Of a stretch of DNA of 64,000 nt, positions 52,601-63,470 are shown one piece after another. This stretch comes from Heliopora coerulea. Taxonomy: Eukaryota > Cnidaria > Anthozoa > Scleralcyonacea > Helioporidae. Positions within the stretch are counted from its first letter, which is position 1; every line of letters begins with the position of its first letter. The stretch is taken from NCBI GenBank assembly GCA_030142905.1, contig JASJOG010000024.1, forward strand, positions 1,315,001-1,379,000, written 5' to 3'. The translations under genes were made by a program, and so were the position numbers. A model generated the notes under the pieces. It made no database searches, was not told the DNA's origin, and saw only the letters and a list, made by a program, of their open reading frames with translations.

Positions 52601-52930
52601 CTTGTTGTCACACTCGGTTCCAGCCTCCTTCAATAAGGTTTCCCGTATATCCGTCCTCCTTTTGACTTCCTCAGGTTCAATGGAGGTGAACCACTCACTC
52701 CCCTGAATAACTTTTATTTGATCTTCCAGCCTTTGCTCAGACACATTGAACATTCCTTTCTCCTTTCAGATCTTCATCATTCTTTGTCGATATCCTCTCT
52801 TCTCTGGAATACTCTTTAGGTAACACTCCATCAAACTTCTATTTTCCTCGACCGACCACTTACGTCGTTTCTTACGAGATATGTTCCCATCAGTAGCAGT
52901 AGATGGATAACGAGCTGATGACGCCTGCTG
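49690..52930 (-). pseudogene. LINE with Myb-like N-terminus, multiply disrupted
   Basis: Minus-strand non-LTR retrotransposon. In order: RKKRRKWSVEENRSLMECYL (Myb/SANT-like), a TGA where Trp is expected, then MFNVSEQRLEDQIKVIQGSE and a long acidic Gln/Glu-rich segment (52286-52753). Then come [48 protein letters not shown] (RT motif A), KLCGKDEKEINSLVQAVRIF and GLSFGINKCSVLAMKR. It closes with RNLDQKTRKLLTMYVTLHPR and RLYLHRKEGGRGL. Frameshifts, stops and an insertion (50919-51544) break it. Confidence 0.82.
50919..51544. mobile_element. Non-autonomous element inside the LINE
   Basis: CATTGGCGGTGGAAGATG at the left and, inverted, CATAGGTGGCGGAATAGG at the right. It interrupts the LINE reading frame. 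Contains G/C-rich non-coding sequence of the hAT-derivative type. Target duplication not clear. Confidence 0.6.
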
Positions 52931-53850
52931 ACCCACGCCATCCCTGCCAGACGAGGGGCTTTCGCTATTTCCACCTTCAGTCCCTTATACGTCGTTTATT
53001 GACACATAATCTGTTGCCATATGATCATTTCCACGAGAAGTATGCTTTCAGTATTATATTCCATATGGCTTGGTGTCCTTTGTTTTTTGGGGGGGAGTAT
53101 CTTCAATAGCCCCTGTCAATTAACTGTCTAAAAGGCTGGTGGCACTTTCTATCATTAAACAGAGAATGCGGGGCCATAAACAATGAAGGGAAACAATGGC
53201 ACAACAATGAATTTATATCCCCCTCTAATATTCCCCTCTAACATCGGCCCCCAATATTTCATTCACTGTAATGTTCCCCATGCCACTCCTTATCTTCCTT
53301 CTCATTTAAAAAAAAAAGAAACACCAAGTACACTTCATCAATACACATTTTAGTAACTCTTATAAACACGTGTAAAACATCTCACATTTTAAATACAAAT
53401 GAGCAGCTGCTTATATTGAAGGCACATGTCTTAGCTTTGGAAGCGGTGTCGTCTACCTTAAATTCCTTTGCTGCTAGCCATTCATGAAGCAGTCCTTGCT
53501 TCTTTGTAAAACGTTTGAAACAGACTCTTTATATTTTAAACTAACCCTTTGGTAGGTATGAAGAGAACTTGTACACTTATGACCTGGTCCGTCGGATTCG
53601 ATTCGACACTAATTTTGTTTTCAAAAGATCTCGTCCGACTCACCACTCATGTTTACCAAGTTCTAGCATGTTAAACCAACCAAACTAATCACTTTGCGAT
53701 TTTAATATACCTCTTCAAAATCCCACCACGGATGTTTGTACCTCTATTGTATTATTTCAGCGCTTTAGATGCGCACTCCGAAAGATCCTCAGAACAAAAA
53801 CATCTCTTTGTAATTGTCTCAAGTCAACATCGTCCATGTGGAATATATAT
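52931..53850. other. No recognised element
   Basis: Spacer between the LINE and the microsatellite at 53851. No ORF of note. Confidence 0.4.
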
Positions 53851-53905
53851 ACACATACATACATGCATACCTACATACATACATACATACATTCATACAT
53901 ATATG
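53851..53905. repeat. (CATA)n microsatellite
   Basis: Imperfect ACATACATACATACATT run. Confidence 0.9.
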
Positions 53906-53920
53906 TAATGTTTAAAAATT

Positions 53921-54201
53921 GAGCAGGAGTGCTTTATCGGATATAAAACTCGAGGAGGAAGCCGAGTGTTTTGGGTCCGATAAAGCACGTACTGCGAGTT
54001 TTTTGAACGGCTTAAAAAACGAAACGTTTTATACACTAATTCCTTACGTAAGTTTGGCAATTTCTGTTTTCTAAGGCTAAAAATATTGAGGAAAATTTGA
54101 AGAGAAATTCAGGATAAAGTCACACGTTTCTTTATCACATATAAAGACAAGACACGGTTATGATTTTCGTTTGTATTTTCCTCATGAATTCTTAATGAGT
54201 T

Positions 54202-54205
<4 letters not shown>
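53921..54205. repeat. Dispersed repeat with GTGCTTTATCGG dyad, copy 2
   Basis: Same order of blocks as 15921-16190: GAGCAGGAGTGCTTTATCGG, the inverted CCGATAAAGCACGTACTG, then TTTATCACAT and ACAAGACA. The hairpin arms are better conserved than the loop. Confidence 0.75.
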
Positions 54206-54280
<75 letters not shown>

Positions 54281-54283
<3 letters not shown>

Positions 54284-56012
54284 ATGAAAAGTTTGTTCTC
54301 AAGCTTTTTTTTTTTTATCTCAGAAAACTTCTGAGCTCCCCAACGGGAATCGAACCCGTGTCTCCCGATTGCCGATACGGTTGTTTTGCCACTACACTAT
54401 AGGGTCTCAGACGGCAAGCATGATGTTAATTAGGGACCTGGTTCGAAATATTGATATGCCTCTTTCGTACTTGAAAGCTGAACATACCTGTAATGTGATA
54501 TTGTATAACATCATGCTTGCCGTCTGAGACCCTATAGTGTAGTGGCAAAACAACCGTACCGGCAATCGGGAGACACGGGTTCGATTCCCGTTGGGGAGTT
54601 CAGAAGTTTTCTGAGATAAAAAAAAGCTTGAGAACAAACTTTTCATCATACATATATCCAAGCTTACAAACGTCTACACTTAGTAAGATGAAATTTACTT
54701 ACGTATATATATATATATATATATATGTTGAAAAGTTTGTTCTCAAGCTTTTATCTCAGAAAACTTCTGAGCTCCCCAACAGGAATCGAACCCGTGTCTC
54801 CCGATTGCCGGTACGGTTGTTTTGCCACTACACTATAGGGTCTCAGACGGCAAGTATGATGTTAATTCGGGACCTGGTTCGAAATATTGACATGCCTCCC
54901 TCGTACTTGAAAGCTGAACATACCTGTAAATGTGATATTGTATGTAAGTAAATTTCATCTTACTAAGTGTAGATGTTTGTAAGCTTGGATATATGTATGT
55001 TGAAAAGTTTGTTCTCAAGCTTTTATCTCAGAAAACTTCTGAGCTCCCCAACGGGAATCGAACCCGTGTCTCCCGATTGCCGGTACGGTTGTTTTGCCAC
55101 TACACTATAGGGTCTCAGACGGCAAGTATGATGTTAATTCGGGACCTGGTTCGAAATATTGACATGCCTCCCTCGTACTTGAAAGCTGAACATACCTGTA
55201 AATGTGATATTGTATGTAAGTAAATTTCATCTTACTAAGTGTAGATGTTTGTAAGCTTGGATATATGTATGTTGAAAAGTTTGTTCTCAAGCTTTTATCT
55301 CAGAAAACTTCTGAGCTCCCCAACGGGAATCGAATCCGTGTCTCCCGATTGCCGGTACGGTTGTTTTGCCACTACACTATAGGGTCTCAGACGGCAAGTA
55401 TGATGTTAATTCGGGACCTGGTTCGAAATATTGACATGCCTCCCTCGTACTTGAAAGCTGAACATACCTGTAAATGTGATATTGTATGTAAGTAAATTTC
55501 ATCTTACTAAGTGTAGATGTTTGTAAGCTTGGATATATGTATGTTGAAAAGTTTGTTCTCAAGCTTTTATCTCAGAAAACTTCTGAGCTCCCCAAAAACC
55601 GTACCGGCAATCGGGAGACACGGGTTCGATTCCCGTTGGGGAGCTCAGAAGTTTTCTGAGATAAAAGCTTGAGAACAAACTTTTCAACATACATATATCC
55701 AAGCTTACAAACATCTACACTTAGTAAGATGAAATTTACTTACATACAATATCACATTTACAGGTATGTTCAGCTTTCAAGTACGAGGGAGGCATGTCAA
55801 TATTTCGAACCAGGTCCCGAATTAACATCATACTTGCCGTCTGAGACCCTATAGTGTAGTGGCAAAACAACCGTACCGGCAATCGGGAGACACGGGTTCG
55901 ATTCCCGTTGGGGAGCTCAGAAGTTTTCTGAGATAAAAGCTTGAGAACAAACTTTTCAACATACATATATCCAAGCTTACAAACATCTACACTTAGTAAG
56001 ATGAAATTTACT

Positions 56013-56015
<3 letters not shown>
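54281..56015. repeat. Mirror-arranged 272-bp array with tRNA-like heads
   Basis: Units starting (G)TTGAAAAGTTTGTTCTCAAG recur at 54727, 54999, 55271 and 55543, spaced exactly 272 bp. The last is cut at about 55594 and continues in inverted copies, again 272 bp apart (ending 55689 and 55961). A separate inverted pair lies at 54281-54648. Each full unit has, on its minus strand for the forward copies, an A box TAGTGTAGTGG and a perfect B box GGTTCGATTCC. Units differ by only one or two bases. The array is bordered by (TA)n at both ends. Confidence 0.9.
55040..55118 (-). repeat. tRNA-like head of one array unit (example)
   Basis: Reads GACCCTATAGTGTAGTGG to ACACGGGTTCGATTCCCGT and GGGGAG. The T-arm is perfect (ACGGG with CCCGT). 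The outer acceptor pairs and the anticodon stem fail, so it is a tRNA-derived pol III promoter rather than a tRNA gene. Equivalent segments lie at about 54340, 54530, 54770, 55312 and 55845. Confidence 0.6.
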
Positions 56016-56050
<35 letters not shown>

Positions 56051-56124
56051 AAAATAAACCAAACTAAGGAATGGCTTCTTTAATTGAATTTTTAATGATT
56101 TTAAGAAATATGCAGACGGAACCG

Positions 56125-56148
56125 TTTCCGCCTATTGGGCCTCATCAG
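56125..56148 (-). ncRNA. Hammerhead-like hairpin (c)
   Basis: Minus strand CTGATGAGGCCCAATAGGCG followed by GAAACGG: a perfect CUGAUGA box, a short GCC/GGC stem and a GAAAC box. The stem is only three pairs and offset. Confidence 0.4.
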
Positions 56149-56446
56149 TGCAGTGCTGACGAGCAGGATGGAGAAGCCTACATTATATAGGCAACTCAAA
56201 TGTTCCACGCTTGTGGTACATCTAAGCCATTGCCAGAGCGCTCTAACTAGAGACTAGTAAGCGTGGAGAAGTGGAAGTCCAAATAATAGATGTCACGGAT
56301 AAGAGAGACCCTACGAAAAGGGAAAGCTTTTGGGTAGAAAAAATTAATAGCTTTGTCCCTTCGGGGGCTTAATGTGAGAGACTTGTAACATGCAAATGAC
56401 TTTTATAAACATGTATAAAGACTCCCGTTGTAGGTAGTAGGTTAAT

Positions 56447-56471
56447 CTGAGGAAGGGGCTGTGCCCCGAAA
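56447..56471 (+). ncRNA. Hammerhead-like hairpin (d)
   Basis: CTGAGGA, one A, a 5-bp GGGGC/GCCCC stem with loop TGT, then GAAA. CUGANGA and GAAA boxes are intact. Confidence 0.4.
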
Positions 56472-56562
56472 TATTATATGTTTTTTTAAAGGTTATTAAA
56501 GTCAACAAGATTTTTTTAAATTTGATGCTGCATATGGTTGACGAGTTAGAGAGTTGGTCTTG

Positions 56563-56565
<3 letters not shown>

Positions 56566-56614
<49 letters not shown>

Positions 56615-57862
56615 TATAAATATTTTTATATATACAAAATTTTATACATATACAAATATTTTTATTCCCTAAATATTGTCATACCCTCGTTCGCATCATT
56701 TTTCTAATTTTTCAACTAGGCGATGTATGAGTTGAGCCCCAAGGTAAGTTTTGCCACTGAGCGCTAATAGCATTTACTACACAACGTAGGCTTTCTAGCC
56801 GGGACTTTAATATCCACCGAATAAGTTACAAGAGCTTCGTATCACCATGCCTCAGGTATCTAGCTTGCTACTAGCTTGCAAGTCACATTCTTTGTCTCGC
56901 TGTTTACCCCTCAAAAGTGGCACATGTGCCTCCAGTATAATGCTACAACTACTGTTTGTCAAAAGAATATTTCAAGACCAGGGTATTATATCATTTCATT
57001 ATTTCAGTATGTTGTATCTCAAATATGTTATTACGGTGGTTTAAATAAGAGATTGAGGGACCTTTTAGACGCCTCAGGAATGTAAAGGGGATGACAAATA
57101 TAATCTACTAGTTAGTAAGGCAATGTTTCAATAAGAAACATTTTCTACGGTGGCTGAATCTGTGCCCTTGCTATAGAGCTGTTGGCTGAGTATATTACTG
57201 ATTTGAATTTCTATTTCAGTGGATGACAAGTCACATCATTGCCAGACAAGTTGCGTGATGGATGCTAAACTGTGTCACTTTTAAAAAGTACGTGATAGTT
57301 CTATTTAGAGTAAAGTCGATTTTAAATCGACTTTTAACACAGTGTATGTTTGACGAAAAGTCATTGCGTTGTGACATGCCATTTGTGAACGATTTTAACA
57401 AAATTTGTTGATATGTTTGGCAATATATTACTTTAAAAATCATCTGAGTCAGTGAGAAACGTTCATGGCAACCACAAAACAACCTGATTATCAGTCCGTT
57501 CAGTCGCAAAACCACCTGGTCAGTGTTAACGCCGTCTTATTTTTTGGATTGGTTGCAAGTGCCCGTACTGAGTCACAAATGCAGTAACGCAGTATCCTTG
57601 ATTTAAAACTGATAAGCTGAAGCTAAAATTAAAAAAGCGGCTAACTTTCTAATAGATGGTCGGATGGTAAAGTTTTTCATGACCAAAATAAGCCGTGCTA
57701 ATTCTGGCCATTCTGTTATGTAAATTCTTAACCCCAAAGAAATTCCAAAAAGAACGCAACAAGTCAACCTTTCTTCAGGGGCGCACATTCAAAAACATTT
57801 CAGGGCCGGGGGTACTCCTCGTTCTGAAACCGAATGTCATAATATTTCATTTGATAAGACTA

Positions 57863-57898
<36 letters not shown>

Positions 57899-58101
57899 TA
57901 TACTAGGCTTTCGGGCATTTTTAACCGTTCTGGTTATAGGCTTTCGGGCATTTTTAACCATTCTGGTATTACCGAAAGCCAGTATCCTAGTATGTTTGTT
58001 AGAACCTTTGTAACAAAATTTTCAAAAATGATGAGGATACAATAAAGATTATACAGTTATACAGTATACTATATATTAACATTTTACATTGTTAAACAGT
58101 A
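56566..58101. other. Spacer with microsatellites and a 33-bp duplication
   Basis: (TA)n at 56568-56611 and (CA)n(TA)n at about 57864-57900. A 33-bp unit beginning AGGCTTTCGGGCATTTTTAA occurs twice at 57905-57970, followed by the inverted ACCGAAAGCC. No gene recognised. Confidence 0.6.
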
Positions 58102-58845
58102 CAGGGGCGGAGATATAGGGCGGCAAGGGGGGGCTTGAGTCCCCCCACTTTTAAGGTTGGGGGACAGAGCCCCCCCATTTCTGCCGAAAACCCCAAAATT
58201 TTGTACTTTCATAATTTAATTAATCTTGACATCTGGAGGAAATGTGGCGTAACATCAAGTGGAAAAAAAGTCCCTGACTAAAATGTAATAATTGATCAAT
58301 AAAACTAAAACTGTGGAGAAGCAACTAAGGATATTTCCCGAAATGTTCGTGCTAGTATTTACCAGCCATCAGAAAACGCTCGTTTTGCGTAGCTGTCCTC
58401 GTAAACAAAAGCTCAATAGGAAAAAAGACGGCGTACTTTGTTCAATATATGGTCCCTACCAGACAAAAAAAGGAAAGAGAAAAAAAGGGGAAAAAAAAAA
58501 TAATTTGTGGATTTCCATGATGAAAGGATAAAGTACTTTGGACATTTTAATGTTTAAAACGTGCATGTAGTAGTACACTTACGGCCTCCGTCACGGTTTT
58601 TTGTGTGAGTTTCCGTTCTATTTCAAAGCTTTATAATAAGAAAAATTATTGTAAGATACGTAGACATGCGGTTGCATACTTTAAAAATCAAAAAGGGCCT
58701 AAAATTTATGAAAGCCGTACAGCTTTACAACATTTGTTGGAACAATATCCTGCAAAAACTCTTCTGTAAGTTATTTGCCTTCTCTGCTAAGTTACTTTCT
58801 ATAGCCATTAGCCCCCCCAATTTTTGGGGGCTGTCTCCGCCCTTG
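58102..58845 (+). mobile_element. hAT-like element, copy B (deletion derivative)
   Basis: Same ends as the element at 13059-14047 (CAGGGGCGGAGATATAG at left, CCGCCCTTG at right), flanked by the 5-bp repeat CAGTA (58097-58101, 58846-58850). It shares the 5' ~270 bp and 3' ~300 bp with copy A but has lost the transposase-like ORF. Confidence 0.82.
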
Positions 58846-59369
58846 CAGTACTACTGTTGAAAAGAAGATACGACCATAATATTTATAAAAACGGATTATC
58901 ACTAGCAGTCAGGGGACAACTATATGAAATTACGTGCATTGGTTGTAGCTAATCTATCAGTTCTACATAACTTAAAAATCGTTAGAATTGTATTGTATTC
59001 AAATATCAAGAAGTCAGTAACATAGGGCTAAAAGTGCTCCTGTCATTCGGGCGAAATGGCCTTATTAAGTTAAAATCTCAAAAAATAATCGATCACTGGC
59101 CCATAATAGCTTAGTTACAATCTCCGTAATTTTCGGATTCATCCCAGTCAAAATTAGGTGGTTTATTCATTGTGACTTGAGTAAATTAATTCTTCTCGAT
59201 ATTAGCGTTGTGATTCTATTAAAATGTTTTTGTCATTTCTAACGGATACATCCCTCAGAAATAATGATGAAAATTGGTGTTCTTCAGATGATGTTCTTCA
59301 GATAGATAAACTTCGGTTTATTGTGAAATAGCTGAATCGTGGAATTCGTATCATTTTTTAAACAGAGAC
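58846..59369. other. No recognised element
   Basis: Spacer before the LINE at 59370. May contain its decayed 5' region. Confidence 0.4.
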
Positions 59370-62170
59370 TTGGCTAATTTCTCAGATATCGGATATAGAA
59401 GTTGATATTCCTGGGTGTAAACTGTTTGACAGGGGCTCGAAAGGTTGTGGAGTCGTTGTGTATATTAGGGATGATTTATTTGTGATACAAAGACCTGATT
59501 TAGAATTTCCTGACGTGGAAGGCTTATGGCTGGAAATTTGCCTGCTGTATTCTTGAGGGTTTTTAGTGGGAAGTTTTATAGACCGAAATATTACAGCCCA
59601 GACTTCATCCACAAGTTTAGTGAGATGATGGACTTATTATCTACTGATGAGAAGGAAGTTCTGATGTTTGGGGACTTTAATTGTGATTTCACTGCCAAGT
59701 GCTCAATACAAACGGAAAGTAAACAACTGAAGTCGCTATTTAGAACCCAAGGCTACAGTTAACTAATCGACTCACCAGCTTGTGTAGTATCTGATTGGTC
59801 TACGTTATTAGGCTTGATTCTAACTAACCGTCCTCAGAACATTAGTTCTTCTGGCGTACGTAACTCTGGTCTCAGCCACCATGAACTTGTTTATTGTGAG
59901 CGTAAGCTAAATTGGAAAAGATATGCTGCTCAGACTAAATTACTTCAAAATTTTGCAAATTATGACGCATCTAAGTTCTGTGATAAGTTGAAAGCTGTTG
60001 ATTGGAATTCTGTTATTGCAAATGATACCCATGGGAGCTCGTACAATGTGAATCCATCTTGTGTTGATTAAATCTGGACGAAGTTTAAAGATTTCTTTAC
60101 ATTGATTGCTGATCGACACGTCCCATTGCAAGAACAGCGTGTATGTGGTATTGAATACCCGTAAATGAATGACAAAATTAAAAAACCTATTCATGATCAC
60201 AATTTTCGTCTTACTAAAGGGAGAAAGTCAAGTACAAATGAGGACTGGTAAGTTTACAGATCGCTTAGGAATCGTGTTACCAAATTAATACGGGATGCTA
60301 AACAAAAACACAATAGACGACTTATAGATGAAAACTCAGACAATCCAAAATCATTTTGGAAAACAACTAAGAAGGTAATGCCTGGTGAGAAAAAACTGTA
60401 TCTTCAGCAGTTAACGTTAATGGGAATCTGACTTTAGAGAAAAATGTTATTGCAGCAGCCTTTAATCATTATTTTGTTGAAACGGTTAAACGTTTGAGAG
60501 AGTCAGTTAGTTTTGGGACTACATATGTGTTGGAGATGATTTTTCGACCAGTAAATGAACAGATAGAGCAGTTTCATTTTGAAGAAATATCAGAACGGTT
60601 TGTATATAAACAGCTTTGTAAACTTAAGTCTGGTAAAGCTGTGGGAATGGATCAGATACCTGCTCGTTTGATGAAGGATTGTGCTGAAGTAATTTCTAAG
60701 CCACTGACTAAATTGATCAATATGTCGTTATCTCTTGGCCAAGTACCTAGTGATCGGAACGTTGCTGGAGTGATTCCATTCTTTAAAGGGAAAGATTGAA
60801 AATATGGACAACTATCGACCAACATCAATTCTTTCTACAGATTCCAAGTTATTAGAAAAAGCGGTCCATTTCCAGCTATATGCTTTTTTCAATAAAAAAA
60901 AACTTCTTAGCCTCTATCAGTGTGGTTCTCGGAAAGTGTACTCCACTGAATCTGCTGTAATTTGTTTTACTGATACTATACGTCGCCAAATGGATCAAGG
61001 CAACTTGACTGGAGCACAGTGGCGTAACGGACTATGGTCAGGGTTAGAGCAACTCCCAAGGGCCCCCGACCTCTAAGGGGCCCCCAATGAATCTGTAGAG
61101 ACAATTGAGATAAAATTCTTGAAATATATGTCGATACCAAGGAGGGTAATGGGGGCCCAAACGAAAATCTCCTAAGGGCCCACAGTAGTTCCGTTACGCT
61201 ACTGCTGGAGAAGTGTTCGTGGATCTACGCAAGGCGTTTGACACAGTTGATCGTGCCGTGCTACTCAATAAGTTATACGGACATGGCATTAGAGATGGTG
61301 AGTTGACCTGGTTTACCAACTATTTAACCAGTCGCAGTCAAGTTGTCGAATTCCAGAGTGCTGTGCCATCACCCTGTTCTGTTTCCTCTGGTGTATCGCA
61401 AGGGTCTATTTTAGGCCCCTTGCTGTTTGAACTATACATCAACGACATGCCTGACGAAATCATCCGATGTAACATTTTATTATACGCTGATGATGCTGTA
61501 CTTTTTCATTCATCTAAGGATGAAACTGAAATTGACGAGATTTTAAATAAAGAACTTTCGATAATCTACAATTGGATACTCAGGAATCGTCTACATACAC
61601 GTAAAACAGAATTTCTCTTGTTTGGGACTAATGCTAGGGTTTCTCATGTAACAGATCTTAGTGATGGAATTGGAAATCTGCGTCTCAAACCCGTAACTGA
61701 ATTCATATACTTGGGAGCGGTTCTTGACGAGAGTTTAACCTGGGCTGCTCATGTCAAACATATCTTGACTAAAGCTGGTAGTAGGGTTGGCATGCTTGGT
61801 CGTTTGAAGAAGCATTTAACAACTTATGCCACAGATATTTTGTACAGATCATTTATAGTTCTTGTGTTAAAGTACTGTTCCTGAACGTGGTCATGTTGCA
61901 ATAAAGGAGGTATTGAATTTTTAGAACGACTACAGCGACGCACTGCTCGAATCGTTATGAGAACGGACAGTAGTGACTGCGCTCGTAAAGCTTAATTGGG
62001 AATCACTAGATAGTAGGCGAAAGAAACATGTTCTCAAACTTCTTGAGAAATGTCTTGAAAAGCAGGTTCCGCAATTTTTTATGGGTTATTTTATTTTGTA
62101 CATAGAAAAATCAGACAGAGTGACTTACTTCATCTGCCTAAAGTGAGGACCGAAGCAGCGAAAAAATCTT
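59370..62170 (+). pseudogene. LINE with APE-type endonuclease and RT, disrupted
   Basis: Non-LTR retrotransposon of the CR1/Jockey type. Endonuclease remnants are GCKLFDRGSKGCGVVVYIRD and FGDFNCD (59660-59690). RT motifs: LKSGKAVGMDQIPARLMKD, VIPFFKGKD, a frameshift, NYRPTSILSTDSKLLEKAV, then a 188-bp insertion, VFVDLRKAFDTVDRAVLLNK (motif A), SSGVSQGSILGPLLFELYIN, ILLYADDAVLF (YADD box) and FIYLGAVLDESLTWAAHVKH. It is cut near 62170 in AKKSFYS. Several frameshifts and stops are present. Confidence 0.88.
61017..61204. mobile_element. 188-bp hAT-type MITE inside the LINE RT
   Basis: Ends CAGTGGCGTAACGGAC and, inverted, CAGTAGCGTAACGGAAC, flanked by 8-bp duplications CTGGAGCA / CTGGAGAA (7 of 8 match). 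Removing it and one duplication brings LTGA next to VFVDLRKAF. 8-bp duplications and CAGTG ends are diagnostic of hAT. Confidence 0.9.
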
Positions 62171-62177
62171 TCTATTC

Positions 62178-62210
62178 CCCTCGCCCACCGCGCGAAGCGC
62201 GGTGCGAGGG
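62178..62210. repeat. GC-rich palindrome
   Basis: CCTCGC and an arm of CACCGCGC around GAA mirror GCGCGGTGCGAGG, giving a near-perfect hairpin. It sits exactly where the LINE reading frame ends. Confidence 0.85.
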
Positions 62211-62283
62211 AACTAATTTCGACGTGCGTGGAGTCCTTTTACACGCGTGGTGACTAGGGAGAAAAATTCCATGTTTGTATACA

Positions 62284-62284
62284 C

Positions 62285-62326
<42 letters not shown>
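62284..62326. repeat. (TA)n microsatellite
   Basis: About 40 bp of TA. Confidence 0.95.
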
Positions 62327-62331
<5 letters not shown>

Positions 62332-62539
62332 TGTCCAACAACATATATATATTTATAGGTATTTATCCACGGATTCCGGTCATTCAAGAATGCCGGGTGC
62401 AAGCTCGGGGACTGGTATGTTTTGACCAAACCTTACTTAGGTCCGTATTGAAGCAAATCGATTTGGTCTCGTTCTTTTTTCACTTGAATGGATCTCTCGC
62501 AAGTTGTTTGCATCGTTTGAACACTAAAGCCAGTAAATG

Positions 62540-63470
62540 ATTCAAGACGGGGAAACGAAATGGCTTTCCTGGTGCTTGTGGCTGGTTTCACTTTTGGGGG
62601 CCATCTTAGTAATTGAACAATTTGACTTGAAAGAGCAGTTCTCAAACTTAGCTTGAGATAGGCATTGGCCAACTGTCCACTTTTTGCAGCAACGCTTTGT
62701 CGTGGTTCTTTCGGATGAATATGAACAAAAGACGTAAGGGAACTCGCTTGCTGTCGGGACATTTGCAAAGCGACTAAGTGTAAACGACATTGTTCGCTGA
62801 AGTTTAATAGATGCCGATTTGTATAAATCTCGAGACTTTTCACATTCTGGCAACCACTTATCTGGGCTACACAATCACAGGTACATCTGAATTGATTAGC
62901 TTTCAAATACAAGCTCAGCGAATGGAATTGTTTTGAGTAGCTTTCAAAAGTGGCTTCCCGACTTCATTCTTCCCTAAGGGAGACTACTTATACCAAATAT
63001 TATCGCCTGGATTTTGGTGGTACTTATTGGTAACGTAGAATATAGATTCTGGTTCATTCATTCCTGCACGATGATGGCTTTTGAATATTTTGTAGTATTT
63101 AACCGGACAGCGTTCATGGTCAATTGTTTGAGAAGTGGCATAAAACACTTATCGTCCAGAAGACTTGTCCAGGCCGTGACAGACTTTGGATGGTCTTTCC
63201 ACTTTCCGCACAAGGATTTCATTGCCTCATTCAGGATTGTTTTCAGTATGAAATGTCGCCTCAATGAAGCCTTGGGGATGTATTTCTGGATCGGAACAAA
63301 AATGCAAGGTAAACAATCTCTAGGAAACATGCTGCAAAGCTACTTGTTTTTGGTCACCAAACTATCCTTTGGCGAAACAGTCGTCCACTTCAGTCTTTCT
63401 CACTTCTCGGGTGGCTTGTGGATGATGACCAGTAATGCTTTCATTAGGATTCTAAAACCTATCAAGAAAT
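62540..63470 (-). pseudogene. Crypton-like tyrosine recombinase (DUF3504/KIAA1958 type), decayed
   Basis: Minus-strand fragments in order: FGDQKQVALQH and TLHFC (the GDxxPxxLQxTxW...HFG region), TSQTIDHERCPVKYYKIF, AGMNEPESIFYVTNKY, NPGDNIWYK followed by a stop, then CVAQISGCQNVKSLEIYTN in one frame. The overlapping LYKSASIKLQRTMSFTLSRF is in another. These match the catalytic domain of Crypton-derived DUF3504 proteins, where QLSGHKNxxSLxxY supplies the His and Tyr. Here GHK is GCQ, so the His is lost. At least three stops or frameshifts make it inactive. Confidence 0.7.

Larger units (their letters stand above)
56050..56565. mobile_element. Penelope-derived terminal fragment with two opposed hairpins
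   Basis: Non-coding segment bounded by (TA)n. It holds hammerhead-like hairpins (c) on minus and (d) on plus, about 300 bp apart. No RT is left. The composition resembles a solo Penelope terminal repeat. Confidence 0.45.

Noticed and set aside
54628..55966. Repeated ORFs of 61-107 codons in the 54-56 kb array
   Set aside because: They read through the tRNA-like repeat on both strands and are copies of one non-coding unit.
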